Assembly: GCF_902506535.1 (NCBI RefSeq)
Contig: NZ_LR733827.1
Span: 321,755-385,754 of the forward strand
DNA length: 64,000 nucleotides
Direction: 5' to 3'
Source: Pseudomonas sp. 8Z
GTDB taxonomy: Bacteria > Pseudomonadota > Gammaproteobacteria > Pseudomonadales > Pseudomonadaceae
A program made the position numbers and the translations under genes. The first letter of the stretch is position 1; each line of letters starts with the position of its first letter. This document shows positions 8,335 to 17,861 of the stretch, piece by piece. The notes below the pieces were generated by a model that saw nothing but the letters and a program-made list of their open reading frames with translations, was not told where the DNA came from and ran no database searches.

Positions 8335-8907
8335 TCAGGCAGCGTGGTGCTGTGATTGCGACTGGGCTGTCAGATGCTGGTTTTTCACCTGGTAATGTAA
8401 CTGCAGAACGCCATTGTTGAAGCGACGTTGATCTTTGAGCTCCAGGCTGCGCTCGATTCCGGTAGCGAAAAGCCTGATACCGGCGCCCAGCAGATGGGGT
8501 GTGAGGTTGATGAGTATTTCGTCGATCAGCCCTGCTGCGTAGCAGGTGCCGGCTAATGATCCGCCACCGACCAGCCAAGTGCGCTGAAAACCGGCTCCAC
8601 GCAGTGCAGTGATTGCCTGTGCAGGCGTGCAGTGAGTCAGTTGCACCTCGCTGGCTGTGCGCGCCAGTTCACAGCGGGTCAGCACCACGCAGGGCTTGCC
8701 AGGGTAGGGCCAGGGGCCGCTGCGCGACAGCAGCGCTTCGTAGGTCATGCGGCCCATCAACAGGGAGTCGATATTGGCGTAGAAGTACTGGAAACTGTAC
8801 TCCTCATCTGCTTGGCGTGTGCTGTCGAACCAGTCGAGGCTGCCGTCTGGGTGAGCGATATAACCGTCGAGACTGGACGTCACGTGGTAAATCAGGGACG
8901 GGTTCAT
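8335..8907 (-). CDS. Dihydrofolate reductase / RibD C-terminal-like reductase
   Basis: 190-aa protein of the RibD_C (PF01872) fold, which binds NADPH and reduces pterin- or pyrimidine-like substrates. It has the N-terminal VTSSLDGYIAHPDGSLDWF block, LLMGRMTYE, the WLVGGGSLAGTCYAAGLIDE nucleotide-binding segment, and LTPHLLGAGIRLF. Two ATGs are adjacent; the second (8907) is 4 nt after GGAGG and is preferred. Members of this family are usually annotated dihydrofolate reductase family without proven function. Confidence 0.85.
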   Translation of the reverse strand: MNPSLIYHVTSSLDGYIAHPDGSLDWFDSTRQADEEYSFQYFYANIDSLLMGRMTYEALLSRSGPWPYPGKPCVVLTRCELARTASEVQLTHCTPAQAITALRGAGFQRTWLVGGGSLAGTCYAAGLIDEILINLTPHLLGAGIRLFATGIERSLELKDQRRFNNGVLQLHYQVKNQHLTAQSQSQHHAA

Positions 8908-8981
8908 CATGCCTCCACAGCAGGCGGGTGCGTATTGGAGTGCTGGGCGCAGGGCAAGTTCTTCGGGTTGGTTACCGTTGG

Positions 8982-9392
8982 TCAGTCCAGTACGTTGCGC
9001 AGGATCTCGTAGACGATGCCTGTTGCCACGGCTACCAATACCACATCGGTGCCGATCTGCTTCCACTCGTAGCCCTCGTAATAGGGAAGGCGGCTCGACA
9101 GGCGGCTATCGAAGTTCTTGGCGATGCCGGGCGGCAGAGGCTTGCCGCGAGCCAGGTTTTTGGCGATGCCCGGTGGGAGCGGGGCGCTGTTGCTGATCAA
9201 CTGGCGATGTTCACCCAGTACGATGCGAACCTGGCCAATGTCCACGCTGGGGCCGCGCATATCGATCTGCACTTGATCCTGGCCGCCGTGCTTGTTATTG
9301 CCCTTGCCTGGCGGCGGGCTGGCCAGCAACGGCGAGGCGGCGAGTAGCAGGCTGAGAGTAAGGCACAGAGAGGAGCGAGTGTGCTGGGGCAT
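8982..9392 (-). CDS. CigR-family periplasmic/inner-membrane protein
   Basis: 136 aa with a signal peptide (MPQHTRSSLCLTLSLLLAASP). A Gly/Pro-rich linker follows, then a duplicated LPPGIAKN motif (…PLPPGIAKNLARGKPLPPGIAKNF…), a conserved LPYYEGYEWKQIGTDVVLV block and a hydrophobic C-terminus. This is the pattern of the RcnB/CigR group, named after the Salmonella anti-virulence regulator CigR. The molecular role in pseudomonads is unknown. Stand-alone gene with 187 bp to the divergent helicase gene. Confidence 0.8.
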   Translation of the reverse strand: MPQHTRSSLCLTLSLLLAASPLLASPPPGKGNNKHGGQDQVQIDMRGPSVDIGQVRIVLGEHRQLISNSAPLPPGIAKNLARGKPLPPGIAKNFDSRLSSRLPYYEGYEWKQIGTDVVLVAVATGIVYEILRNVLD

Positions 9393-9579
9393 GGCGGCGT
9401 TCCGTTGTGGCGATGCTAGATAGATAGCCCAGTGCGCGCACCGGTTCCAGTGACGATTGTGATTACCCTGAACTGAGTCACGAGCGGCCTGATGGATTTT
9501 TCCTGCAAAGAAATTCGGCCCGGACGCCGGAAACCGTTAGGCTATGCACCGTTTTGTCGATTCTTCGAGGTAGTGCCCT

Positions 9580-10908
9580 GTGTTTGCCCAATTCGCCCTG
9601 CATGAACGCCTGCTCAAAGCCGTGGTCGAGCTTAATTTCGTCGAGCCGACTCCGGTGCAGGCAGCTGCGATTCCGCTTGCGCTGGAGGGCAAGGATCTGC
9701 GCGTGATCGCCCAGACCGGCAGTGGCAAGACCGCCGCCTTCGTGCTGCCGTTGCTCAACCGCCTGCTCGGCGATGGCAATTCCCGCCAGCGCCTGAGCAT
9801 CCGCGCGCTGATCCTGCTGCCGACCCGTGAGCTGGCGCAGCAGACGCTCAAGGAAGTGGAGCGTTTCGCTCAGTTCACCTTCCTCAAGGCCGGGCTTGTC
9901 ACTGGCGGCGAGGACTTCAAGGTGCAGGCGGCGATGATGCGCAAGATCGATATTCTGATCGGCACACCTGGGCGCCTGATTGAGCATGCCAATGCCGGTA
10001 ACCTGCCGCTCGATGAGATCGAAGTGCTGGTGTTCGACGAGGCTGACCGCATGCTCGACATGGGCTTCGCCGAAGATGCCCAGCGCCTGGCTGAGGCCTG
10101 CGGGCCGCACCAGACCCTGTTGTTCTCCGCCACCACCGGCGGCAATGGCCTGCGCGAGATGATCGCCAAGGTGCTCAAGGAGCCGCAGCACCTGATGCTC
10201 AATAGCGTCAGCCAGCTCAACGAGGGCACCCGCCAGCAGATCATCACGGCCGACCACAACTATCACAAGGAGCAGCTTGTCGACTGGTTGCTGGCCAACG
10301 AAACCTATGACAAGGCCATCGTTTTCACCAACACCCGCGTCCAGGCCGACCGCTTGTACGGCAAGCTGGTGGCGGCTGGGGTCAAGGCCTTCGTCCTGCA
10401 TGGCGAGAAGGATCAGAAGGATCGCAAGCTGGCTATCGAGCGCCTGCGCCAGGGCGCGGTCAAGGTGCTGGTGGCCACCGACGTGGCTGCACGTGGTCTG
10501 GATGTCGATGGCCTGGATCTGGTGATCAACTTCGACATGCCGCGTTCCGGTGATGAATACGTGCACCGCATCGGCCGTACCGGCCGCGCCGGCGGCGAAG
10601 GCCTGGCCGTATCGTTGATCTGCCACGGTGACTGGAACCTGATGTCGAGCATCGAGCGCTACCTCAAGCAGCGTTTCGAGCGTCGTACCATCAAGGAGCT
10701 CAAGGGCACCTACCAGGGGCCGAAGAACCTCAAGGCCTCGGGCAAGGCCGCCAGCAGCAAGAAGAAAAAGACCGACAAGAAAGACCCGAAGAAGGCCGCT
10801 GCGCCCAAGCGCAAGACCGGCCCACGCCCGGCTGGCAAGCCATCTGCGCTGGTCAGCGCCGACGGCAGCGCGCCGCTCAAGCGCAAGAAGCCGACTGCGG
10901 AGTCGTAA
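9580..10908 (+). CDS. DEAD-box ATP-dependent RNA helicase
   Basis: 442-aa RNA helicase of the RhlE/SrmB/DeaD group, which unwinds RNA duplexes in ribosome assembly or RNA turnover. All core motifs are visible: Q motif region (FVEPTPVQAAAIP), Walker A AQTGSGKT at 44-51, PTRELAQQ, VFDEADRMLDMGF (DEAD), SATTG in place of the usual SAT, VATDVAARGLD and HRIGRTGRAG. A lysine-rich unstructured tail (KKKKTDKKDPKKAAAPKRK) probably binds RNA. Start is GTG 9580 with GAGG nine bases upstream. Ends 2 bp before a REP pair that separates it from a converging ABC gene. Confidence 0.92.
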   Translation: MFAQFALHERLLKAVVELNFVEPTPVQAAAIPLALEGKDLRVIAQTGSGKTAAFVLPLLNRLLGDGNSRQRLSIRALILLPTRELAQQTLKEVERFAQFTFLKAGLVTGGEDFKVQAAMMRKIDILIGTPGRLIEHANAGNLPLDEIEVLVFDEADRMLDMGFAEDAQRLAEACGPHQTLLFSATTGGNGLREMIAKVLKEPQHLMLNSVSQLNEGTRQQIITADHNYHKEQLVDWLLANETYDKAIVFTNTRVQADRLYGKLVAAGVKAFVLHGEKDQKDRKLAIERLRQGAVKVLVATDVAARGLDVDGLDLVINFDMPRSGDEYVHRIGRTGRAGGEGLAVSLICHGDWNLMSSIERYLKQRFERRTIKELKGTYQGPKNLKASGKAASSKKKKTDKKDPKKAAAPKRKTGPRPAGKPSALVSADGSAPLKRKKPTAES

Positions 10909-10909
10909 T

Positions 10910-10961
10910 GTAGGGCGGGTGCAACCCGCCAGCAGGTACTGGCGGGTTGCACCCGCCCTAC
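10910..10961. repeat. REP pair (class A, GTAGGGCGGGTGCAACCCGCC)
   Basis: A 23-bp arm (10910-10932) is repeated perfectly inverted at 10939-10961 with 6 bp between. Each arm also folds on itself (GGCGGGT/ACCCGCC), the BIME arrangement of Pseudomonas REPs. It sits between two converging genes, directly after the helicase stop, where it can also act as a bidirectional terminator or mRNA stabiliser. Confidence 0.9.
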
Positions 10962-10963
10962 CT

Positions 10964-12799
10964 TTATTCCACTCCGACGAAACCACCGGTCTGGTGTTGC
11001 CACAGGCGCGCATACAGACCGCTCCGGGCGATCAGCTCGGCATGGCTGCCGGTTTCGATGATCTGGCCCTGGTCGATCACCACCAGGCGATCCATCCGTG
11101 CGATGGTCGACAGGCGGTGAGCAATGGCGATCACCGTCTTGCCTTGCATCAGACTGTCGAGGCTTTCCTGGATGGCGGCTTCCACTTCCGAATCCAGCGC
11201 TGATGTGGCTTCGTCGAGCAGCAGAATCGGTGCGTCCTTGAGTAACACGCGGGCGATGGCGATGCGTTGGCGCTGGCCGCCAGACAGTTTCACGCCGCGC
11301 TCTCCGACCTGAGCATCCAGACCATGTCCGCCCTGGCTGTCGTCGAGCGTCGGGATAAAGGTATCGGCACGTGCTTTACGGGCGGCCTCCCAGAGTTGTG
11401 CGTCGCTGGCGTCAGGCTTGCCATAGCGTAGGTTGTCGCGAATCGAACGGTGGAGCAGGGCGGTGTCCTGAGTGACCACGCCGATCTGCGCACGTAGGCT
11501 TTCCTGGGTCACGCTGGCGATGTCTTGGTCGTCGATTAGAATGCGCCCATTTTCCAGGTCATACAGGCGCAAGAGCAGGTTGACCAAGGTTGATTTTCCG
11601 GCGCCGGAGGGGCCGACCAAGCCAATCTTCTCGCCTGGGCGGATGGTCAGGTCGAGGCCCGCGATCACACCACCACGTTTGCCATAGTGGAAGTGGATGT
11701 TCTCGAAGCGTACACCGCCTTGCTGTACCTCAAGTGCTTTGGCGTCGTTGCGGTCGAGCACCTGGCGCGGCTGTACGATGGTCTGCATGCCGTCTTGCAC
11801 GGTGCCGACGTTCTCGAAAATGCCGTTGACCACCCACATGATCCATTCGGCCATGTTGTTGATGCGGATGACCAAACCGAGGGCCAGGGCGATGGCGCCG
11901 GTGCTAATCAGCGTCTGGCTCCATAGCCACAGGGCCAGGGCACCGGTGCCGACGATCAGTGCGCCGTTCATGCAGGTGATGAGAAAGTCCAGGGCGCTGA
12001 TGGTGCGTGATTGCTGGCGGAACCTGTACAGCAACTCCTGCATGGCCTCGCGGGCGTAGCTTTCTTCTTCCTGCGAGTGGGCGAACAGCTTGAGCGTGGC
12101 GATATTGCTATAGCCGTCGACCACTCGCCCCATGACCTTCGAGCGCGCTGCCGACGCAGCCGCCGAGCGTGCCTTGATGCGTGGCACGAAGTACCACAGC
12201 GCCGCACTGTAACCGATGATCCACAGCGCCAGCGGCACCACCAAACGCAGGTCGGCGGCGGCAAACAGGTACAGCGCGCTGCCTGCATACACCAGCACGT
12301 GCCATAAGGCGTCGATTACCTGCATGGCTGACTCACGCAGTGATGGGCCGGTCTGCATCACGCGCTGGGCGACGCGGCCTGCGAAGTCGTTCTGGAAGAA
12401 GCTCAGGCTTTGCCTGAGCACGTAACGATGGTTTTGCCAGCGGATCAGGTTGCTCAGCCCTGGGTTGATCGCCTGGTGCGCCAGAAGGTTGTGCAGGCCG
12501 AACACCACGGGGCGGATGATCAGTGCCACCAGCAGCATCCACAGCAGTTCGCTCCGGTGCTCGCTGAAGAAACTGTCGGCGTCCTTGCTGGTTTGGGCCA
12601 TATCGATCAACTGGCCGAGGAAGGCGAACAGCGCTACCTCGATCAGGGCTGCCAGGAAGCCGACGATGAGCATGGCCAACATCAGCGGCCACACCTGCTT
12701 CAGGTAGTGGGCATAGAAACGCAGCAGTCCCGAAGGCGGAGCGACATCGGGACTGGGCTTGAATACGTCGATCAGGGACTCGAAATAGCGAAACAGCAT
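10964..12799 (-). CDS. ABC transporter, fused permease and ATP-binding protein
   Basis: 611-aa half-size exporter-type ABC protein (MsbA/MDR-like). It has an N-terminal six-helix transmembrane domain (about residues 25-330) and a C-terminal nucleotide-binding domain with Walker A GPSGAGKST, signature LSGGQRQRIAIARVLL, Walker B ILLLDEATSALD and the H-loop AIAHRLSTIARMD. It would act as a homodimer in the inner membrane. The substrate is unknown. Not obviously MsbA itself, because no lipid A or kdsB neighbours are present. Its stop codon lies 3 bp from the REP pair. Confidence 0.9.
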   Translation of the reverse strand: MLFRYFESLIDVFKPSPDVAPPSGLLRFYAHYLKQVWPLMLAMLIVGFLAALIEVALFAFLGQLIDMAQTSKDADSFFSEHRSELLWMLLVALIIRPVVFGLHNLLAHQAINPGLSNLIRWQNHRYVLRQSLSFFQNDFAGRVAQRVMQTGPSLRESAMQVIDALWHVLVYAGSALYLFAAADLRLVVPLALWIIGYSAALWYFVPRIKARSAAASAARSKVMGRVVDGYSNIATLKLFAHSQEEESYAREAMQELLYRFRQQSRTISALDFLITCMNGALIVGTGALALWLWSQTLISTGAIALALGLVIRINNMAEWIMWVVNGIFENVGTVQDGMQTIVQPRQVLDRNDAKALEVQQGGVRFENIHFHYGKRGGVIAGLDLTIRPGEKIGLVGPSGAGKSTLVNLLLRLYDLENGRILIDDQDIASVTQESLRAQIGVVTQDTALLHRSIRDNLRYGKPDASDAQLWEAARKARADTFIPTLDDSQGGHGLDAQVGERGVKLSGGQRQRIAIARVLLKDAPILLLDEATSALDSEVEAAIQESLDSLMQGKTVIAIAHRLSTIARMDRLVVIDQGQIIETGSHAELIARSGLYARLWQHQTGGFVGVE

Positions 12800-12874
12800 G
12801 GTGCGGCATCCTGCCTGTGAGCATGAATGCCGATCCTAGCAGGCTGCCTCGCAGGTACCTATGCCGCTGGCCGC

Positions 12875-13939
12875 TCAGTGCGTTGCGGTTTCGTCTGGCT
12901 GCGTGCGTTTGAGCGCGTCAGCCCACGTCAGTAATGGAACCTCGGTTTGCGGTTGCCAGATCCGGCGCAACAACAGCATCAGTTGCTCGGGCTCGCCGCG
13001 TGAGAAGCTCAGGCGGGAGATGTGTTCATGTACTTGCCATCGCCCTTCTTGCCATTGGGCAAAGTCAAAGCGGAAGGGGTGAAAGCCTGTCATGCCCAGG
13101 CGCAGGTCGGTGACGATCAGGTGATCGTCCACGCGGTCGTAGCGCAGCATGCCGCCGGTGAACCAGTCCAGGCGTTGGTGCATCGGCGTATCGGCCAGCG
13201 CGGTGCGCAATTGAGTGCCCAGCGGCAGGCGCTGTAACTGTGGCGGTGCACTGTCGAACCAGCCGGTCAGGGCTTCGTAATAATCCTCTCCATCGAGCAC
13301 GATGACTCGCCACAGCAGGCTGTTGAAGGGCGTTGGGGTGGCGAAGATCCGCTCGGCACTGATGCCTTGATGCGCCAGTTCGCGCTCGACGCGCTGTTCG
13401 GCCATGTATTTGCCCGCCAGGGTAAAGCCCAGATAAAGCGTCGACAGGGCCAGCGCGATGGTGGGGATGCGTGTGCTGCGCTTGTGCAAACCGCCGATCA
13501 ATCCAGCCAGTACCGCGATTATCAGCGGCAGGGTGTACAGCGGATCGATGATGAAGATGCTCGACCAGGCCGTGGGTGTTGGCATCAGCGGCCAGAACAG
13601 TTGGGTGCCATAGCTAGTGAAGGCGTCCAATAGCGGATGGGTGATCAGTACCAGCCATAACGTCAGCAGCAGGCGCTGGCTCGAATAGCCGGGGTGCGGG
13701 CGATAATGCCGCACTAGCCAGGTCAGTAGCAGGGCCAGGCCGCTGAGGACGAACAGCGAGTGGCTGAAGCCCCGATGGTAGGTCATGTCGGCAACTGCAT
13801 CGCCGTAGTCGATGAAGACATCGAGGTCGGGCAGGGTGGCCAGGGCCGCGCCGTACAATAGGGCCTTGCGTCCCTGCCAGCGGCCGAGCAGTGCGCCCTG
13901 AATGGTGGCGCCGAGAACGGCCTGAGTGATTGAGTCCAT
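12875..13939 (-). CDS. Membrane-bound metal-dependent hydrolase, YdjM family
   Basis: 354-aa inner-membrane protein of the LexA-binding, membrane-bound metal-dependent hydrolase family (PF04307, YdjM). Features are MDSITQAVLGATIQGALLG at the N-terminus, the DLDVF and YHRGFSHSLF putative metal-ligand motifs, HPLLDAFTSYG, about five hydrophobic segments in the first half, and a soluble C-terminal domain of about 160 aa. In other bacteria family members are SOS-linked, but no obvious LexA box was seen upstream. Enzymatic substrate unknown. Confidence 0.8.
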   Translation of the reverse strand: MDSITQAVLGATIQGALLGRWQGRKALLYGAALATLPDLDVFIDYGDAVADMTYHRGFSHSLFVLSGLALLLTWLVRHYRPHPGYSSQRLLLTLWLVLITHPLLDAFTSYGTQLFWPLMPTPTAWSSIFIIDPLYTLPLIIAVLAGLIGGLHKRSTRIPTIALALSTLYLGFTLAGKYMAEQRVERELAHQGISAERIFATPTPFNSLLWRVIVLDGEDYYEALTGWFDSAPPQLQRLPLGTQLRTALADTPMHQRLDWFTGGMLRYDRVDDHLIVTDLRLGMTGFHPFRFDFAQWQEGRWQVHEHISRLSFSRGEPEQLMLLLRRIWQPQTEVPLLTWADALKRTQPDETATH

Positions 13940-14054
13940 GAATGGGATCCGCGAATGACGAGGGCGCTACGTTAGCCGAGCCCTGCGTGCGCCGCTGTAG
14001 CGAAATTTCAAGCAAAGGTTACAGTGGGCGCTGCTTGAGTCAGGTTGTTTTCCC

Positions 14055-14468
14055 ATGCTGATCATTTCCAATAGCGTCCACCTCTCGTTGGACGAAATCG
14101 AGCTGACCGCCATCCGCGCCCAGGGCGCCGGTGGGCAGAACGTCAACAAGGTTTCCAGCGCCGTGCATTTGCGCTTCGACAGCCAGGCGTCGTCGTTGCC
14201 GCCGTTCTACAAGGAGCGTCTGCTGGCGGCGAGCGATTCGCGCATTACCGCCGACGGTGTGGTGATCATCAAGGCGCAGCAGTTCCGCACTCAGGAGCAA
14301 AATCGCGCCGATGCGCTGGAGCGTCTCGCGGAGTTGATCCGTAGCCTGGCCAAGGTCGAGAAAAAACGGCGTCCAACCAAACCTACCCGAGGCTCGCAAA
14401 CGCGTCGTCTGGACGGCAAAAGCAAGCGCGGTGCGATCAAGGCCGGTCGGGGCCGAGTCGATTATTGA
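14055..14468 (+). CDS. arfB: Alternative ribosome-rescue peptidyl-tRNA hydrolase ArfB (YaeJ)
   Basis: 137-aa release-factor homologue that frees peptides from ribosomes stalled on broken mRNAs. The catalytic GGQ is at residues 26-28 (RAQGAGGQNVNK). A linker leads into a basic C-terminal tail (KKRRPTKPTRG…RLDGKSKRGAIKAGRGR) that occupies the empty mRNA channel. Length matches E. coli YaeJ (140 aa). It ends 3 bp before the converging chemoreceptor gene with no terminator between. Confidence 0.93.
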   Translation: MLIISNSVHLSLDEIELTAIRAQGAGGQNVNKVSSAVHLRFDSQASSLPPFYKERLLAASDSRITADGVVIIKAQQFRTQEQNRADALERLAELIRSLAKVEKKRRPTKPTRGSQTRRLDGKSKRGAIKAGRGRVDY

Positions 14469-14471
14469 GTG

Positions 14472-16106
14472 TCAGAGGCTGAACACGCTGACTTTTTCCT
14501 GCAGGCGGTTAGCCAGCTCTGCCAATTCGCGGCTGGCCGCCGCGACCTGCTCGGATCCTGCTGAGGTTTCCTGAGTGGCTTGGTGGATACGCCCGATGTT
14601 GTGATTAACGTCCTCTGTCACACCGCTTTGTTGCTGCGAGGCGCTGGCAATTTGTGCGTTCATCGCATTGATGGCAGTCACTTCGCGGTGGATTGTGCCT
14701 AGTGCAGTTTCCGCTTCGCGAGTCTGCTCGACGGTCTGCTGAGCCAATTCTCGGCTGTCACGCATGACCTCAGCCGCTTTGCTCGTGCCTGCTTGCAGCG
14801 TTGCGATCATGTTACGAATTTCGCGGGTCGAGTCCTGCGTGCGGGTAGCCAGCGAGCGCACTTCATCGGCAACCACGGCAAAACCACGCCCGTGTTCACC
14901 GGCCCGCGCGGCCTCGATGGCGGCATTGAGTGCCAGCAGGTTGGTCTGTTCGGCGATGGCGGTAATCACGTCGGTGATCTTTTCGATGCTCTCGCTATCT
15001 TGTGCTACCTGTAGGACGCTCTGTGCGGCGCTTTCCAGCGTGCTGGCCAGGTTCTGGATGGCGCCGGCTGTGCTGGCCATGATCTTATTGCCTCTGGCAA
15101 CTTCGACATCGGCGTTCTGTGTTGCCTCTGCTGCCGTGGTGGCATAACCCGTGACTTCGCCAACCGTAGCGCTCATCTGCTGGATCGCCGTGGCGACCTG
15201 CTCGGCTTCGCGGGCCTGCAGGCGCAGTTGCTGATTATTGCTGGCAGAGGTGGTGAGCAATTGCTCCGACGCCCTGAGCAATTCGCTGGCTGCGTTGCGT
15301 ACCTGGCTGATGGTGTCGGCCAAATGGCGCGAAGTATTGTGCAGGCTGCCCATCACACTGTTCGGGTAGCGGGTGTGGATCTGCTGGTTGAGTTGTCCTT
15401 CCGCCAGGCGGCAAATGACCTGCGCCACTTCGTGAGGCTCGGCGCCCAGCGTGGATTTAAGGCGCTGGATCATGCGTAACGAAATGCCAATACCCAGGAT
15501 GATGGCGATTGCCGTGACCAGCAGCATCAGCCATTGGAAACCACCGGCAGTGGCACGTACTTCGCTGAGACGTTCAGCGATGGTGCGTTCCTTGAAGTCG
15601 ATGAAGGCGTTGATCTGCTTCAGCCACTCGCTGTAAGCCGGCGATACCTGTTGCAGCAGAAAGGCTCTGGCACCTTCACGGTCGCCGTTTTGGCGCAGTT
15701 TTATCAGGCTGTCGGTCAAGGCCAGCGTGCGTTGTTCGGTGGTTTGGATGGCGCTCAGGAGGTTCTGCTCTTCGGCCTCGGCGGGCTGAGTCTGCATGAG
15801 TTGCTGCAGGCGTGTGGCCGAGTCAAGGTATTCGCCTTGCAAGCGTTTGATGTTTTGCAGGTGGCCTTGCAAGGCGCTGTCATCCGCCAGAACGGCGTCA
15901 CGGATGCTGATGGCGCGATCATGCACGCTGCCGCGAAAGTTGATCGCATAGCGTTGCTTCAATGCTGCACCCTCGCTGACTTCGGTGAGGGTGCTGTCGA
16001 TGAGCCCGACGCGCTGCACGCCGATCAGGCTGATCAGTAGCATCAGGGACAGAACCAGGCCAAACCCCAGGCCAAGGCGTTGCGCAATGCTGAGCTGAGC
16101 GGGCAT
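14472..16106 (-). CDS. Methyl-accepting chemotaxis protein
   Basis: 544-aa transmembrane chemoreceptor. TM1 is near residues 12-31, then a periplasmic ligand-binding region of about 155 residues that looks like a four-helix bundle. TM2 is near 189-209, then a HAMP-like region, and the signalling domain carries the invariant hairpin tip ([19 protein letters not shown]) and ADEVRSLA. The tail lacks a CheR/CheB-tethering pentapeptide (ends EKVSVFSL). Ligand unknown. It is a single-gene unit with a striking palindrome upstream at 16184-16213. Confidence 0.92.
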   Translation of the reverse strand: MPAQLSIAQRLGLGFGLVLSLMLLISLIGVQRVGLIDSTLTEVSEGAALKQRYAINFRGSVHDRAISIRDAVLADDSALQGHLQNIKRLQGEYLDSATRLQQLMQTQPAEAEEQNLLSAIQTTEQRTLALTDSLIKLRQNGDREGARAFLLQQVSPAYSEWLKQINAFIDFKERTIAERLSEVRATAGGFQWLMLLVTAIAIILGIGISLRMIQRLKSTLGAEPHEVAQVICRLAEGQLNQQIHTRYPNSVMGSLHNTSRHLADTISQVRNAASELLRASEQLLTTSASNNQQLRLQAREAEQVATAIQQMSATVGEVTGYATTAAEATQNADVEVARGNKIMASTAGAIQNLASTLESAAQSVLQVAQDSESIEKITDVITAIAEQTNLLALNAAIEAARAGEHGRGFAVVADEVRSLATRTQDSTREIRNMIATLQAGTSKAAEVMRDSRELAQQTVEQTREAETALGTIHREVTAINAMNAQIASASQQQSGVTEDVNHNIGRIHQATQETSAGSEQVAAASRELAELANRLQEKVSVFSL

Positions 16107-16183
16107 TTGGTTGGTTCCTGAGTGCGAGTGGAGAGACCACAGAGATATATAAGCTAGGCAGGCCTGATGACCAGCACAATAGT

Positions 16184-16213
16184 GTTATGTGGCCAATAGC
16201 TATTGTCCATAAC
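16184..16213. promoter_or_regulatory. Palindrome upstream of chemoreceptor gene
   Basis: The centre CAATAGCTATTG (16194-16205) is a perfect 12-bp palindrome. It is flanked by GTTATG (16184-16189) and its complement CATAAC (16208-16213). It lies 78-107 bp before the MCP start. Either an operator for a dimeric regulator or a cruciform/transcript hairpin; cannot be resolved from sequence. Confidence 0.45.
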
Positions 16214-16332
16214 GCCTCTGCGCTCAGCGATACTCTGGAGTGCTTTCTGACGTTTTCTTAATGTCAGGGCGCGTGCGGCGCCTGTGCTGAGAGCGTGTGG
16301 ATTGTCTGGCGACGATCCACGCGCTGAGGTTC

Positions 16333-17253
16333 TTAGATACCTTGCGGAATCTCTTCGCCGCCTAAGGCAGTGAACAGCTCGGGCAGGAACTCCACCAGCG
16401 TCATCATCATCAGGACGAAGCTGGCATCCTGCTGTGCCAGAACGTCATCACCGCCATCCTGCTCGGCCTGCTCCTGCAGCACGTCCTCGAAACGCAGGCG
16501 CTTGATGGTCAGCTTGTCGTCCAGCACGAAGGACAGCTTGTCTTGCCAGGCCAGTGATAGCTGAGTGACCTGCTTGCCAGTGGACAGGTGTAGCTGGATT
16601 TCCTCGCTGGTCAGATCCTGGCGCTTGCAACGCACCACGCCGCCATCTTCATGGGTGTCGCGCAGCTCGCATTCATCCAAAACGAAGAAACCTTCGGCCG
16701 CGCTCTGGTTTTTCAGCCAGTCGGTGAGGGTGGCGGTTGGGGCTATCTTCACCGACAGCGGGCGTACCGGCAGCGAGCCCATGGCCTCGCGCAGGGTGGA
16801 GAGCAGGTCTTCGGCCTTCTTGGCGCTGGCACTGTCGACCAGGATCAAACCCTGCTTCGGCGCGATGGCGGCGAAGGTGCCGGACTTGCGAATGAAGGCG
16901 CGTGGCAGGAAGGCCTGGACGATCTCGTCCTTGATCTGGTCGCGCTCCTTCTTGTAGACCTTGCGCATCTGCGTGTTCTCGATCTCGTCGACCTTGTCCT
17001 TCAGCGCATCACGCACTACAGAGCCGGGCAGGATGCGTTCTTCCTTGCGTGTACCGATCAGCAGGAAGTCACCGCTGACGTGCACCAGCGGCGCATCTTC
17101 GCCCTTGCCGAAGGGGGCGACGAAGCCGTAGGTGGCCAGCTCCTGGCTGGCGCAGGGGCGGGCAAGCTTGCTCGCCAGGGCGGCCTCCAGCGTGTCAGCG
17201 TCGAAAGGGATGTCCTGAGTGAGGCGATAGACCAGCAGGTTTCGGAACCACAT
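16333..17253 (-). CDS. rdgC: Recombination-associated protein RdgC
   Basis: 306-aa nucleoid-associated ring protein that binds duplex DNA and restrains RecA-mediated strand exchange. The N-terminus [17 protein letters not shown] and the segments [26 protein letters not shown] and [11 protein letters not shown] are typical of RdgC, and the length is standard. The ATG at 17253 begins the conserved N-terminus; the longer open frame upstream is not conserved-looking. The next features upstream are the tRNA genes and the FKBP gene, an order that, as I recall, is also found in other Pseudomonas genomes. Confidence 0.93.
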   Translation of the reverse strand: MWFRNLLVYRLTQDIPFDADTLEAALASKLARPCASQELATYGFVAPFGKGEDAPLVHVSGDFLLIGTRKEERILPGSVVRDALKDKVDEIENTQMRKVYKKERDQIKDEIVQAFLPRAFIRKSGTFAAIAPKQGLILVDSASAKKAEDLLSTLREAMGSLPVRPLSVKIAPTATLTDWLKNQSAAEGFFVLDECELRDTHEDGGVVRCKRQDLTSEEIQLHLSTGKQVTQLSLAWQDKLSFVLDDKLTIKRLRFEDVLQEQAEQDGGDDVLAQQDASFVLMMMTLVEFLPELFTALGGEEIPQGI

Positions 17254-17455
17254 GTGCAGATGACTCTCCATTGGCGTAAGGGGCGCGGACCGGCGGGCGG
17301 TGCGACGTCGAACGCGGCAGCCAGGCTGCCGATGCGAAGCGCGCATTATTGTCGGCCTCGGCGTTCAGGCCAACCATTGGCAAGCAGCCGCCCGGAAAAT
17401 TCCTTGGGCTGCGCTAAGTTCTTGCTAATTCGATAAATTTTTTTCACATCGGGGC

Positions 17456-17484
17456 TTGCCAAGGTCATAAACGCTCTCTAGAAT
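17456..17484 (+). promoter_or_regulatory. Sigma70 promoter of the tRNA operon
   Basis: TTGCCA (17456-17461) and TAGAAT (17479-17484) are 17 bp apart. A GC-rich discriminator (GCGCCCC) follows, typical of stringently controlled stable-RNA promoters. It lies 23 bp before the tRNA-Val 5' end. Confidence 0.8.
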
Positions 17485-17507
17485 GCGCCCCACTTCGAGA
17501 GTGAATG

Positions 17508-17583
17508 GGGTGGTTAGCTCAGCCGGGAGAGCATCTGCCTTACAAGCAGAGGGTCGGCGGTTCGATCCCGTCACCACCCACCA
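17508..17583 (+). tRNA. tRNA-Val (anticodon TAC)
   Basis: 76 nt with encoded CCA. The acceptor arms GGGTGGT/ACCACCC pair. The anticodon stem TCTGC/GCAGA encloses the loop CTTACAA with TAC at 17541-17543. D arm (AGCTCAGCCGGGAGAGCA) and T arm (GGTTCGATCCC) are canonical. Confidence 0.97.
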
Positions 17584-17598
17584 ATCTCGCAGTTACGC

Positions 17599-17675
17599 GC
17601 AGCGGTAGTTCAGTCGGTTAGAATACCGGCCTGTCACGCCGGGGGTCGCGGGTTCGAGTCCCGTCCGCTGCGCCA
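17599..17675 (+). tRNA. tRNA-Asp (anticodon GTC)
   Basis: 77 nt with encoded CCA. Acceptor GCAGCGG/CCGCTGC, anticodon stem CCGGC/GCCGG, anticodon GTC at 17633-17635 and a canonical T loop GGTTCGAGTCC. It is 15 bp after tRNA-Val, so the two are cotranscribed; a short T run follows. Confidence 0.97.
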
Positions 17676-17861
17676 TTTTTATCCTCGCTTCATCCCCTCC
17701 TGTGACACATCTTCAGCGTTCGCTGAAAACTTCAAAAAATCCTTTGCCTACTTGAACTTATGCATGCTGCTCGGCTCCTATGCCGTAGCCAGTGATCATG
17801 GCGTGCTGCTAAGCTCGCGTTTTCACACGACGGCCTTCGGGCGCATCTACAAGGAACAAGC

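Noticed and set aside
9478..11013. 511-codon minus-strand frame opposite the DEAD-box helicase
   Set aside because: Fully antisense to a helicase with all motifs; no SD and no recognisable domain. Long open antisense frames are common in GC-rich genomes.
17508..17675. tRNA pair as an integration site for a genomic island
   Set aside because: No integrase gene and no direct repeat of the tRNA 3' end was seen on either side; the neighbours (rdgC and the FKBP gene) are ordinary core genes.
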